Under the pieces are notes generated by a model, which was not told where the DNA came from, made no database searches, and saw only the letters and a program-made list of their open reading frames with translations. The position numbers were made by a program, and so were the translations under genes. Below are positions 16,847-25,551 of a stretch of DNA of 64,000 nt, piece after piece. The stretch's first letter is position 1, and every line of letters begins with the position of its first letter. Source of the stretch: JACDAL01 sp963849115 (GTDB lineage Bacteria; Actinomycetota; CADDZG01; WHSQ01); NCBI GenBank assembly GCA_963849115.1, contig CAWKGK010000009.1, positions 558,001 through 622,000 of the forward strand, read 5' to 3'.

Positions 16847-19800
16847 GTGTCTCAGGGATCTCACACGAAGGTCACATCCTCGGACGAACTCGTGCTGTCG
16901 CGCCGTTTTACGACTGCAGGACGGCACCCCTACGACGACATCGAGTGGGAGCTGCGGGACGCGGTCATCCGCAACTATCGGACGGGCGAGGTGGCGTTCG
17001 AGCAGAAGGATGTGGAGATCCCCAAGGAGTGGTCGCAGAACGCCACCAACATCGCCGCCCAGAAGTACTTCCGCGGCTCGCCCGGAACCCCTCGGCGCGA
17101 GCACTCGGTAAAGCAGATGATCGACCGGGTAGCCAACCGCTACACCGAGGAGGGCCTGGGGCGGGGCTACTTCTGCGACGAAGCCGAGGCCCGGGTGTTC
17201 CAGGACGAGCTCATGCACCTGCTCGTCACCCAGAAGGCCGCCTTCAACTCCCCGGTGTGGTTCAACGTCGGGTGGCGGCCGAAGGGGGAGGAACAAGTAT
17301 CCGCGTGTCAGCCCTATCACTCTCTCGTGAGCACCCCTGCCGGTCTGATTCCGATTGGAAAGCTCGTCGACGAGAATGCCGTGGGGACCAAGGTGTACGA
17401 CGCACAGGGCGTCACAAGCGTGGTCGCAGTCCAGGCCAACGGGGTTCGCGAAGTGCTGCGCATCCACACCAAAGCCGGTCACACGCTCGATGTCACGGCC
17501 GATCATCTCGTGTGGAAGAGGATGGGCGAGCGTGCCGGGCGCTTCGTCGCAGCGGGAGAGCTGCGGGCGGGCGATGCGCTCGAGTGGCACCGACGGGACT
17601 CATTCGGCGAGTCCGAGATCGACACGGCAGAGATTCATGCTGCAGCACTGGCGGGATGGCTGCAGTCGGATGGCTTCGTGGGACAGTACCGGGGAACCAA
17701 CAGGTCGCTGACGATCGAGGCTATGACCGTGAACGACGCTGAGCTTGACTGGGTGAATTCTGCTCTCGACGCGGTCTTCCCGGATGTTCATCGCCATCAG
17801 AGGCGCGTCGCTACCTTGGACACGAAACTCGATTGTCGCCGAACCAGGCTGTACGGAAGGACCCTTGAGTCATTTGTGAATCGGTGGGGACTGCGGGCCC
17901 GCGGGGTGAGCATGGCCGTTCCCGGGCATCTCTTCACTGCGCCTTTGCCGGTCGTCGCCGCCTACATCCGAAGCGTCTTCCAGGCCGAGGGCTGTGTGGC
18001 TATTCGCGATCGCTCCGTTCGAATAGGGCTCGACATGATTTCGGAAGATCTGGTCCGGGGGCTCCAGCACCTGCTGTTGCGTTTCGGGATCTTCGCGCGC
18101 GTGCGTTTCAAGCGCGATGAAAGAGCGGATCGCAAAGGGTGCTGGTCACTAGGCATTCAAGCCCTGGGGGATCGTCAGATCTTCGCCGACGAAATCGGCT
18201 TTATCGATCCCATCAAGAGGGCCAAGCTCGAGTACAGCCTGACTCTCGAAGGAGTTCCAGCGCGTTCGACAAAGCACCTGGAGATCGAACAAATCGAGGT
18301 TCTCGGCGAAATGGATGTCTTCGACATCCAAACCGAGAGCGGCGAGTACCTGTCGGCCAATTTGCGGGTGCACAATTGTTTCATCCTGTCGGTCGAGGAC
18401 GAGATGAGCTCGATCCTCAACTGGTACGTCGAGGAAGGCACGATCTTCAAGCACGGCTCGGGCTCGGGCCTGAACCTCTCCAAGCTTCGTTCCTCCAAGG
18501 AACACCTGCGCTCGGGAGGGACCGCCTCCGGGCCGGTGTCGTTCATGCGGGGGGCGGACGCCTCGGCGGGGACGATCAAGTCGGGGGGCGCCACCCGGCG
18601 CGCCGCCAAGATGGTCGTTCTCAACGTCGATCACCCCGACATCAAAAACTTCATCTGGTGCAAGGCGCTCGAGGAGCGCAAGGCCCGGGCGCTGCGAGAG
18701 GCCGGCTTCGACATGGATCTCGACGGCAAGGACTCACATTCGATCCAGTATCAGAACGCCAACAACTCGGTCCGCGTCACCGACGAGTTCATGAACGCAG
18801 TGCTCGAGGGAGCCGAGTGGGAGCTCAAGGCCGTGACTACCGGCGAGACACTCGAGACGTTGCCGGCCCGGGACCTGTTCCACGACATTGCCCAAGCGGC
18901 GTGGGATTGCGCCGACCCGGGCATGCAGTACGACACGACGATCAACGACTGGCACACGTGCCCGAACTCGGGCCCGATAACCGCAAGTAATCCTTGCAGT
19001 GAATTCCTTCATGTCGACAACTCATCCTGCAACCTGGCGAGCTTGAATCTGCTCAAATTCATCGACGAGCAAGGCCACTTCGACGTCGACGGCTACAAGC
19101 ATGCAGTCGAGATCATGTTCCTTGCGCAAGAGATCTCCGTCGGCTTCGCGGCTTATCCGACCGACAAGATCACGGACAACTCCCATCGCATGCGCCAGCT
19201 CGGCCAGGGCTACGCGAACTTGGGGGCGCTGTTGATGTCGGAAGGACTCGCCTACGACTCGGACGAGGGGCGAGCGTGGGCGGGGGCCATAACCGCCCTG
19301 ATGACCGGGCACTGTTATGCAACCTCGGCCAAGATCGCCAAGCGGGTGGGAGCGTTCGACGCCTTTGAGCAGAACCGCGAGCCGATGTTGCGGGTGATGA
19401 ACAAACACCGTGACGCGGCCTACCAGATCCCCGACGCGCTCGCGACGGACGACCTCGTGCAAGCGGCCCGCCGGGCCTGGGACGAGGCGCTGGAGTTCGG
19501 CGACAAGCACGGATATCGCAACTCCCAGGCCACCGTTCTCGCTCCGACGGGCACTATTGGATTGCTCATGGATTGCGACACCACCGGCATCGAGCCCGAC
19601 CTCGCCCTCAAGAAGGTCAAAAAGCTGGTCGGTGGCGGCACGATGTCGATCGTCAATCAGACGGTGCCGCGAGCTCTCCGCAAGCTCGGCTACAACGACG
19701 AGCAGATCGTCGACATCATCGCCTACATCGACGAGAACTCGCATGTCATTGAAGCACCGCATCTGCAAGAGGAGCACATGGACGTGTTCGACACCGCCAT

Positions 19801-20671
19801 GGGCGAGCGGTCCATTAGCTACCTCGGGCACCTCAAGATGATGGCGGCGGCGCAACCCTTCCTGTCCGGTGCGATCAGCAAGACCGTCAACGTGCCGGAG
19901 GACTTCTCCGTCGAGGACGTGGAACGTGTCTACGTCGAGGGGTGGCGGTTGGGAATCAAGGCGCTCGCTCTCTACCGTGACAATTGCAAGGTTGGCCAGC
20001 CGCTGTCCGTCTCCAAGAAGGTGGACTCGAAGACTCCGGTCGTCTCTTCACCAGAGCCCGTGCGCCGTCGCCTGCCCAAGAAGAGGGCCGGTCGAACGTT
20101 CAAGTTCCGTGTCGCCGACACAGAGGGCTACCTCACCACCGGGGAGTTCCCCGATGGGACCGTGGGCGAGATCTTCCTGAAGGTCGCCAAGCAGGGCTCG
20201 ACACTTGCAGGGATCATGGACGCCTTTGCGATCTCGATCTCGATGGGCCTGCAGTACGGCGTTCCGCTGTCCGCCTACGTCAAGCAATTCGTCAATACCC
20301 GCTTCGAGCCGTCGGGGATGACCGACGATCCCGATTTTCGCATCGCGACCTCGATTCTCGACTATGTCTTCAGGCTGCTGGCGCTCGACTACTTGAACGC
20401 GGAAGACCGCCATCGACTCAACATCAGGACCGCAGGGGAGCGCCAGGGTGAGATTGAATCAAGGCTGTCCGGCGACTCAGGTAACGGAAGCGGCAACGGA
20501 AACGGACACTCGAACAATGGCGGTCAGGGCGAGGGCGTCATAGTGCTCGGCGCAGTAGCCGACGCCCATGCGGGATCGATGCCCTTCTGTGGCACCTGCG
20601 GAGTGCAGATGCAGCCGGCGGGCTCCTGCTTTGCCTGCCCGTCGTGCGGTTCCACCAGCGGGTGCTCTTAG
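16847..20671 (+). CDS. nrdJ: Adenosylcobalamin-dependent (class II) ribonucleotide reductase with intein
   Basis: NrdJ reduces ribonucleotides to deoxyribonucleotides using B12. The precursor is 1274 residues; removal of a 357-residue intein (residues 154-510) leaves 917. The intein splits SA from CFILSVEDEM, so the first residue after it is the redox cysteine of the active site. Further motifs are NPCSEFLHVDNSSCNLASL (radical cysteine region, near 720), a barrel with PTGTIGLLMDCDTTGIEPD, and a C-terminal zinc/redox tail (FCGTCGVQ, CFACPSCGS) after a Gly/Asn linker. The GTG at 16847 has AAAGGGG nine bases upstream and is preferred to the ATG at 16799. Candidate NrdR boxes precede it. Confidence 0.95.
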   Translation: MSQGSHTKVTSSDELVLSRRFTTAGRHPYDDIEWELRDAVIRNYRTGEVAFEQKDVEIPKEWSQNATNIAAQKYFRGSPGTPRREHSVKQMIDRVANRYTEEGLGRGYFCDEAEARVFQDELMHLLVTQKAAFNSPVWFNVGWRPKGEEQVSACQPYHSLVSTPAGLIPIGKLVDENAVGTKVYDAQGVTSVVAVQANGVREVLRIHTKAGHTLDVTADHLVWKRMGERAGRFVAAGELRAGDALEWHRRDSFGESEIDTAEIHAAALAGWLQSDGFVGQYRGTNRSLTIEAMTVNDAELDWVNSALDAVFPDVHRHQRRVATLDTKLDCRRTRLYGRTLESFVNRWGLRARGVSMAVPGHLFTAPLPVVAAYIRSVFQAEGCVAIRDRSVRIGLDMISEDLVRGLQHLLLRFGIFARVRFKRDERADRKGCWSLGIQALGDRQIFADEIGFIDPIKRAKLEYSLTLEGVPARSTKHLEIEQIEVLGEMDVFDIQTESGEYLSANLRVHNCFILSVEDEMSSILNWYVEEGTIFKHGSGSGLNLSKLRSSKEHLRSGGTASGPVSFMRGADASAGTIKSGGATRRAAKMVVLNVDHPDIKNFIWCKALEERKARALREAGFDMDLDGKDSHSIQYQNANNSVRVTDEFMNAVLEGAEWELKAVTTGETLETLPARDLFHDIAQAAWDCADPGMQYDTTINDWHTCPNSGPITASNPCSEFLHVDNSSCNLASLNLLKFIDEQGHFDVDGYKHAVEIMFLAQEISVGFAAYPTDKITDNSHRMRQLGQGYANLGALLMSEGLAYDSDEGRAWAGAITALMTGHCYATSAKIAKRVGAFDAFEQNREPMLRVMNKHRDAAYQIPDALATDDLVQAARRAWDEALEFGDKHGYRNSQATVLAPTGTIGLLMDCDTTGIEPDLALKKVKKLVGGGTMSIVNQTVPRALRKLGYNDEQIVDIIAYIDENSHVIEAPHLQEEHMDVFDTAMGERSISYLGHLKMMAAAQPFLSGAISKTVNVPEDFSVEDVERVYVEGWRLGIKALALYRDNCKVGQPLSVSKKVDSKTPVVSSPEPVRRRLPKKRAGRTFKFRVADTEGYLTTGEFPDGTVGEIFLKVAKQGSTLAGIMDAFAISISMGLQYGVPLSAYVKQFVNTRFEPSGMTDDPDFRIATSILDYVFRLLALDYLNAEDRHRLNIRTAGERQGEIESRLSGDSGNGSGNGNGHSNNGGQGEGVIVLGAVADAHAGSMPFCGTCGVQMQPAGSCFACPSCGSTSGCS
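17306..18376 (+). other. LAGLIDADG homing-endonuclease intein in NrdJ
   Basis: The element runs in frame from Cys1 (CQPYHSLVSTPAG) to the terminal His-Asn (LRVHN) with Cys as +1 extein residue. Block B is visible as TLDVTADHLVW (the conserved TxxH), block F as DVFDIQTESGEYLSAN. Between them two LAGLIDADG-like helices are seen, AALAGWLQSDGFVG near intein residue 115 and YIRSVFQAEGCVAI near 220, so the homing endonuclease looks full length. All splicing residues are present, so splicing is expected. Acidic residues at the ends of both helices suggest it may still cut. Confidence 0.93.
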
Positions 20672-20674
20672 GGC

Positions 20675-20860
20675 ATGCCGAGGCGCTGCCGTGAGTGCGG
20701 TGCGCAGCTGAGCCAGCAAGGCGCCTGCTGCCCGCTGTGCGGCGAGGGGCGCGGGCCCGAATCTCGCCCGGCGGAGACCGACGTCTCCACCTACCAGGCG
20801 AGCGTGCAGGAGCTCAGAGAGCAGCTGCGCCGGTTGCGACGAGACGCCGAGGCCGTCTAG
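20675..20860 (+). CDS. Small zinc-ribbon protein between nrdJ and nrdR
   Basis: The 61-residue frame starts with ATG four bases after the nrdJ stop and ends directly before the nrdR GTG. It has two CxxC pairs (CRECG, CPLCG; residues 5-22) spaced as in a zinc ribbon, then a polar stretch and a C-terminal helix rich in Arg, Glu and Leu that could form a coiled coil. The tight packing and third-position GC favour a real gene. I do not recognise a family; a role linked to ribonucleotide reduction is only suggested by position. Confidence 0.6.
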   Translation: MPRRCRECGAQLSQQGACCPLCGEGRGPESRPAETDVSTYQASVQELREQLRRLRRDAEAV

Positions 20861-21334
20861 GTGCGCTGTCCTTACTGCGAGGGCCCCGAGGACAAGGTCG
20901 TCGACTCTCGCACGGCCGAAGAGCGCCGGGCGATCAGGAGGCGGCGCGAATGTCTGTCCTGCGGACGGCGCTATACCACCTTCGAGCGACCAGAGGAGGT
21001 GCCTGTCATCGTGGTCAAGCGCTCGGGCGGCGAGGAGCCCTTCAACCGGCTCAAGATCGTCGAGGGCATCCGGCGATCCTGTAAGAACCGCCCCGTGACC
21101 CCAACGGAGATCGAAGCTATCGCCGAGGAAGTCGAGGAGGCGGCTCGAACCGAGGGGCGTCGCCCGCTGCCCTCTGCCGAGATCGGACGCAACGTCCTGG
21201 AACGTTTGCGTTCGCTCGACGAGGTTGCCTACCTTCGCTTCGCCTCCGTCTACAAGGACTTCCAGGAGCTCGACGACTTCGAACGCGAGCTAGGTCTCCT
21301 GCTCAAGCGATCCCCGCCCAAGGAGGTGGGGTGA
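20861..21334 (+). CDS. nrdR: Transcriptional repressor NrdR
   Basis: NrdR represses ribonucleotide reductase genes when dATP is high. The 157-residue product has the N-terminal zinc ribbon (Cys3, Cys6, Cys31, Cys34; MRCPYC and CLSCGRRYTTFER) and an ATP cone from about 48 to 137 (VIVVKRSGGEEPFNRLKI, VAYLRFASVYKDFQ). The GTG begins right after the preceding stop. Its own stop overlaps dut by 4 bp. The likely target is the box pair upstream of nrdJ. Confidence 0.97.
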   Translation: MRCPYCEGPEDKVVDSRTAEERRAIRRRRECLSCGRRYTTFERPEEVPVIVVKRSGGEEPFNRLKIVEGIRRSCKNRPVTPTEIEAIAEEVEEAARTEGRRPLPSAEIGRNVLERLRSLDEVAYLRFASVYKDFQELDDFERELGLLLKRSPPKEVG

Positions 21335-21762
21335 GACTGCAGATGACGCTGCTCGATCCCGGGCTGCCCTCGCCCTCCTATGCTCACCCGGGTGACGCCG
21401 GGCTGGACTTGGCCGCGGCCAGGGCCGTCACGCTCAAGCCGGGACAGCGCGCGCTCGTGCCGACGGGCGTGGCGGTTGCCATCCCTCCCGGCTACGCCGG
21501 CCTGATTCTGCCCCGCTCCGGGCGCGCGTTCAAAGAGGGTATGGCCCTTGCCAACTCGCCGGGGCTGATCGACTCAGGCTATCGGGGCGAGCTCAAGGTC
21601 GTCCTGGTCAACCTCGACCTCGAGGAGCCCATCTACGTCGATAGGGGAGACAAGATCGCCCAGCTCGTCATCCAGCGGATCGAGAACGTCGAGCTAGAGC
21701 TGGTCGATAAGCTGCCGAGCTCCGAGCGTGGCTCCCGAGGCTTCGGCAGCAGCGGCAGCTGA
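21331..21762 (+). CDS. dut: Deoxyuridine 5'-triphosphate nucleotidohydrolase
   Basis: dUTPase cuts dUTP to dUMP and pyrophosphate, keeping uracil out of DNA and feeding dTMP synthesis. All five motifs of the trimeric family are present in 143 residues: HPGDAGLDLAA, LPRSGRAFKEG, NSPGLIDSGYRGELKV, RGDKIAQLVIQ and the C-terminal RGSRGFGSSG that closes over the substrate. GTG start overlaps nrdR (GTGA), so dNTP regulation and pool cleaning are coupled. Confidence 0.97.
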   Translation: MRLQMTLLDPGLPSPSYAHPGDAGLDLAAARAVTLKPGQRALVPTGVAVAIPPGYAGLILPRSGRAFKEGMALANSPGLIDSGYRGELKVVLVNLDLEEPIYVDRGDKIAQLVIQRIENVELELVDKLPSSERGSRGFGSSGS

Positions 21763-21806
21763 GGAGGCTCGGTCCTGAGGACCCGGTCTAGTAGGCTTGG
21801 AGCCTT

Positions 21807-21879
21807 GCGGGCGTGGCTCAGTTGGTAGAGCGCCACCTTGCCAAGGTGGAGGTCGCCGGTTCGACCCCGGTCGCCCGCT
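21807..21879 (+). tRNA. tRNA-Gly (anticodon GCC)
   Basis: A 73-base cloverleaf. The acceptor GCGGGCG (21807-21813) pairs with CGCCCGC (21872-21878); D arm GGCTCAGTTGGTAGAGC; anticodon stem CCACC/GGTGG around TTGCCAA with GCC at 21840-21842; T arm with GGTTCGACCCC. Discriminator T at 21879. CCA is not encoded. Confidence 0.97.
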
Positions 21880-22130
21880 CTTGTAAAAGCGCATGTCAGA
21901 GGTTCTTTTCCGGGATGTGAAAGCCGCACTTCGGAGCCGCCGTCCCTGTTTGTCCCCTCTGTGTTCCCGGTTGATCCTCCTCGCGACGCCTTTGCCCTAC
22001 GGTTCGTCCTCGACTTCCTGTCGTCTCTTACTGGGTTCCGCTTACCCGACCAGCGGATAATGGCGGCCTTATCAGAGGCGATCATCAGCACGTCGCCGTC
22101 CGACCTACTGCTAAGGTCGGTGTTGTGGAC

Positions 22131-22640
22131 TTACCCGTCCCTGGACACTGTGACATTCTTCGAGAAGACTGCCTCGGTGTTGTCCCCAGGGCCGCCCAAA
22201 TACCAGACGATAGTCCCGGTGAAGGTGTGTGAGCCGTCGATGTCATCATCGGGCAACTCCAAGACCATTCTGAAACGGACTGCCCCCTCGGCCGGCACGA
22301 CCGAAGGAGCATCCTTGCAGTTGAGGAGGCCGGGCCCGAAATACCCCGTACCGCTCTCGCCCCATGCCTGGTAGAAAGCCGGACACGGGTCTAGAGAGAC
22401 CTCGTCGTCCGATGCGTTGCGAAGCTCAACGACATAGCGGAGATCGTTCCCAATCTTCACCTTGCGTGGGACATCCAGGAGGGCAGGTCTGAGAGTTGCT
22501 TGTTCGGGCGTCGGGTCGGGAGCGTGCGAAGGATCGACGTTGAGAGGGCGCTCGACAAACGGAACGATTTCGGTCCCCGCTTTCCCGTCGTCAGTGCAAC
22601 CAACCAGGCACAGCAGAAGCGCCAGACAGAGCCTACGCAT
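22131..22640 (-). CDS. Putative lipoprotein of unknown function
   Basis: The 169-residue product has a lipoprotein signal: Arg-rich start (MRRLCLALLLCLVGC) with the lipobox LVGC and Cys15 as lipidated residue, followed by an acidic, Pro-rich linker. The remainder (LRYVVELRNASDDEVSLDPCPAFYQAWGE, shortened here) looks like an immunoglobulin-like beta domain and resembles hypothetical actinobacterial lipoproteins; two cysteines could form a disulfide. The ATG at 22640 is preferred to one at 22703 because it starts the signal peptide. No operon partner. No function is proposed. Confidence 0.65.
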   Translation of the reverse strand: MRRLCLALLLCLVGCTDDGKAGTEIVPFVERPLNVDPSHAPDPTPEQATLRPALLDVPRKVKIGNDLRYVVELRNASDDEVSLDPCPAFYQAWGESGTGYFGPGLLNCKDAPSVVPAEGAVRFRMVLELPDDDIDGSHTFTGTIVWYLGGPGDNTEAVFSKNVTVSRDG

Positions 22641-22721
22641 GTTGCAATTGTCCCACCGCACGCGAACTACCGACCCAGAGTTGATTAACGACGGTCCAGC
22701 CATCGAGCAGGAAGTCCAAGC

Positions 22722-23059
22722 TCACTCGACGGAGATCGCCTGCATGCTGACGATCATCCCGACGGGGCCGCCGAGGCGCACCAAGCCGCGCACCTGCACA
22801 CCTGGAGCGAAGCGCCCTCCCACTCCCCGAACTACCTCGTACCGGATCAGGTACCAGGTCGCCGAATGGCCCACTTCAAGCGTGGGCTGAACCGGCGGAC
22901 CCTGCCAGGGGTTGCGGTTAGACCACGATCGGTGAGGCCGTATCAGTGGAGCGACACGTACTCGAGCGGCTCGACGGGCGGAGGATCAGCCTGCGCACCC
23001 CCGGCGTGCCAGACCTGCCACGCAAGCGGTGCAACATCTCAAACCCCTCGCAGGAGGTC
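22722..23059 (-). pseudogene. Possible coding remnants between lipoprotein and PPOX genes
   Basis: Two minus-strand segments read like protein but lack a good start. One ends at a TGA at 22722-22724 and includes LEVGHSATWYLIRYEVV and GLVRLGGPVGMIVSMQ. The other ends at 22943-22945 with QADPPPVEPLEYVSLH. They are in different frames, so they may be pieces of one decayed gene or of two. No family recognised and chance is not excluded. Confidence 0.3.
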
Positions 23060-23575
23060 TCAGGTGCCCCGATCGTGGCCGAAGCGGAACCGCGTCTGGG
23101 CGAATCGTCCCTTAGCAAAGGCGATCACCTTCGCGGGAGAGAGCGCGTAGACGATGGCTGAACCGCCATCCTCGTGGAACAAGCCGTCCCGCACCGAGAA
23201 GTCCCAGTCACCGTGATATTTGCTGCGCCAGAGATGCGCGAGAGTGCCCAGCCGAGTCTCATCATTGATGCGGACCGCGGTGCCCTCGACCACCAGGTCG
23301 AGGCCCTCCTTCCAAAGGTTGCAGCCCGTGGTGAGCACGACGCGTGGGTTCCCAGCGATGTTTACCGCTTTCTGCTCATCCGCGCCGGTGCAGAAGTGGA
23401 GCTGCTCCTCGAACCAGACTGCCGGCAACGGGGTGACGTGCGGCCGACCGTCGCGTCGAACCGTGGAGATCCAGAAGAGTTCAGCAGTCTCGAGCACGTG
23501 AAGGGCATCCGCCCAACGTGTCGGCGGCGCATTCGGCTCTCCGAATCGGGCGTCCTGTTCGGCTGTGGGGTCCAT
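23060..23575 (-). CDS. Pyridoxamine 5'-phosphate oxidase-family flavin/F420-binding protein
   Basis: A 171-residue split-barrel protein. FWISTVRRDGRPHVTPLPAVW near residue 33 and ENPRV-like AGNPRVVLTTG near 78 are the usual cofactor-facing strands of the PPOX superfamily, which includes F420- and FMN-dependent reductases and haem-binding proteins. The substrate cannot be told. The window also encodes an F420-type oxidoreductase, so F420 use is plausible. It stands alone. Confidence 0.82.
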   Translation of the reverse strand: MDPTAEQDARFGEPNAPPTRWADALHVLETAELFWISTVRRDGRPHVTPLPAVWFEEQLHFCTGADEQKAVNIAGNPRVVLTTGCNLWKEGLDLVVEGTAVRINDETRLGTLAHLWRSKYHGDWDFSVRDGLFHEDGGSAIVYALSPAKVIAFAKGRFAQTRFRFGHDRGT

Positions 23576-23829
23576 AACGTGTACGACCGCACACTAGCCG
23601 ATGTACACGCGATCGTCGGGGAGGTTGATGATGGTTCCATGTTCCTCTGCGCCCGGGTTCGGTGTAATGACGGATGTGTTCTATAACCGACCACCCTGCC
23701 CAAGAGTCGGCGATGTTCTTTGAAGAGACGTCCGGGCAGACCGCTGAGGCGGGCCTCGCCGGAGGCCGACGACCTCAAATATCCTCGAGCGTCAGCTCGC
23801 TCTAGACGAGCTCCAGGCAGAGGAGAGGC
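23576..23829. other. Intergenic region, no gene recognised
   Basis: About 250 bases between divergent genes. A 28-codon minus-strand segment ending GTIINLPDDRVYIG (stop near 23596) looks faintly protein-like but has no start codon. A ribosome site AGAGGAGAGG precedes the next gene. Confidence 0.4.
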
Positions 23830-24051
23830 ATGATGACCGAGGTACTGCAGTGTCCATACTGCGACCTGCGTTTCTCGACGAGGTCCGAACTGGAGCAGCA
23901 CAAGGCCTTCGACCATCCCAGAAGGGAGCAAGAGCCCCCCGCGACGGTCGAACCCCAGGCTTCGGCAGCTCAACTGGACGAGAGTGTGAAGGAACCGAAG
24001 CCCCCGGCCGAGAAGCGCGGGTTCCTCAGCCGTCTTCTCAAACGTTCGTAG
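23830..24051 (+). CDS. Small C2H2-type zinc-finger protein
   Basis: The 73-residue product has one finger near the N-terminus: CPYCDLRFSTRSELEQHKAF, i.e. Cys-x2-Cys-x12-His with a second His four residues later (KAFDH). It resembles eukaryotic-type C2H2 fingers and the few bacterial ones (Ros/MucR are longer). A disordered Pro/Glu middle follows and the end is basic (RGFLSRLLKRS), possibly an amphipathic membrane- or nucleic-acid-binding helix. A strong ribosome site (AGAGGAGAGGC) precedes the ATG. Function unknown; DNA, RNA or protein binding is possible. Confidence 0.7.
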   Translation: MMTEVLQCPYCDLRFSTRSELEQHKAFDHPRREQEPPATVEPQASAAQLDESVKEPKPPAEKRGFLSRLLKRS

Positions 24052-24259
24052 GGAAACGCGGAAAGAATCACACTCTGTGTGATGTTCAGGAAGACTGTCC
24101 TGGGCGAGGCTGGTCTCGCCCGGCCGCGCGAGCCCAGTCCAGCCACCCACCGTGCTCATCACCTCGGCCGAAGCGCCGCGCCGCCTTGGAGTTAGGCGTG
24201 AACGTGTGTGACTATGTAGTCGTCGGATGCTTGCGCGCTGTTCCGGCTAGTGTTCGATC

Positions 24260-25510
24260 GTGAGCGGGTCGAACTGGGCCGGCAATTACAGATACCGGGC
24301 CAAAAAACTGCACCGACCGTCGACGCTGGATCAGGTGCGAGAGATCATCGTCAACGCACCTCGGATCCGCGTCCTCGGTTCGCGGCATTCGTTCACCGAC
24401 ATCGCCGATTCCTCGGAGCTGCTTGCCCTCGACGGTCTGCCGGCGGACGTCGTGATCGACCACGCGGCGGGCACGGTCTCCTTCTCGGCCGGCCTGACGT
24501 ACGGGGAGCTCGCCGAGGAGTTGAAAGCCGAGGGTGTGGCCCTTTCCAACTTGGCGTCGCTGCCTCACATCTCTGTTGCGGGCGCGGTAGCAACCGCCAC
24601 TCATGGCTCTGGCGACGCTAACGGCAACCTTGCGACCACGGTTGCAGGGCTGGAGATCGTTACTTCCTCTGGCGAGATTCTCACGTCATCCAGAGGTGAC
24701 GCCGACTTCGACGGTCTCGTCGTCGGGCTTGGCGCGCTAGGCGCGACCACCCGACTCATTCTGGACGTTGAGCCCGCCTACCGCGTGCGGCAGCGAGTGT
24801 TCGAAGGCCTCGACTGGGATGCCTTGTTCGAGAATTTCGACGAGATCACTTCCACGGGCTACAGCGTGAGCGTGTTCACCTGCTGGCGCGAAGTGATTGA
24901 TCAGATTTGGGTCAAGAGCCGGGTGACTGATGCACCCGAACCGGATCGAGGTGACCTCTTCGGGGCGATTGCCGCAACCGTCGACCGACATCCGATCCTC
25001 GGTCTCGATCCAGTCAACTGCTCCCCACAGTTGGGGGTGCCGGGCCTGTGGGCCGACCACCTGCCGCACTTCCGCTTCAACTTCACACCGAGCAGCGGTA
25101 AGGAGCTCCAGTCCGAATACTTGGTGCCGCGCCGGCACGCCGTAGCAGCGATCCAGGCGATGCGTGAGCTGTCCGACGCGGTACGACCTCTGCTGAAAGT
25201 CTCCGAGATCCGCACCGTGGCCGCCGATCAGTTGTGGATGAGCCCCCAATACGGACAGGACACCATCGGCATTCATTTCACCTGGAAGCGTGAGCAGGAC
25301 GCCGTCGAGCGCGCGCTCATGGACGTCGAGGGCGAGCTGGCCCCATTCGATGCGCGCCCGCACTGGGGCAAAGTGTTCCTCGCGGACGCCGCCTTTATTG
25401 CCCCCCTGTATGAGCGCCTGCACGACTTCACCCGGATGGTCGACCGGCTCGACCCGCGCGGCGCGTTCTGCAACGCCTGGCTGAACACCCGCGTGCTCGG
25501 TCGCCAATGA
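24260..25510 (+). CDS. Alditol oxidase (covalent FAD, VAO family)
   Basis: The 416-residue product closely follows Streptomyces AldO in length and motifs. GSRHSFTDIADS contains His43, the expected site of the covalent 8-alpha FAD link; PHISVAGAVATATHGSGD binds FAD; the C-terminal domain has ARPHWGK and the DPRGAFCNAWL end. Such enzymes oxidise xylitol or sorbitol at C1 and release H2O2. The GTG start at 24260 has only a weak ribosome site. It could also be a lactone oxidase of the same family, but length and HWGK favour alditol oxidase. It is monocistronic and meets a sulfatase gene end to end. Confidence 0.87.
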   Translation: MSGSNWAGNYRYRAKKLHRPSTLDQVREIIVNAPRIRVLGSRHSFTDIADSSELLALDGLPADVVIDHAAGTVSFSAGLTYGELAEELKAEGVALSNLASLPHISVAGAVATATHGSGDANGNLATTVAGLEIVTSSGEILTSSRGDADFDGLVVGLGALGATTRLILDVEPAYRVRQRVFEGLDWDALFENFDEITSTGYSVSVFTCWREVIDQIWVKSRVTDAPEPDRGDLFGAIAATVDRHPILGLDPVNCSPQLGVPGLWADHLPHFRFNFTPSSGKELQSEYLVPRRHAVAAIQAMRELSDAVRPLLKVSEIRTVAADQLWMSPQYGQDTIGIHFTWKREQDAVERALMDVEGELAPFDARPHWGKVFLADAAFIAPLYERLHDFTRMVDRLDPRGAFCNAWLNTRVLGRQ

Positions 25511-25521
25511 GTGTGTAGGGC

Positions 25522-25535
25522 GGAGCCCCCGCTCC
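25522..25535. terminator. Short GC hairpin between convergent genes
   Basis: GGAGC (25522-25526) pairs with GCTCC (25531-25535) around CCCC, in the 41-base gap between the alditol oxidase and sulfatase stop codons. No T tract. Confidence 0.35.
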
Positions 25536-25551
25536 ACCGGGCGGCCTTACT

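Noticed and set aside
20480..20525. Gly/Asn repeat region near the end of nrdJ as a mobile insertion
   Set aside because: It is an in-frame flexible linker before the C-terminal cysteine tail, common in class II reductases.
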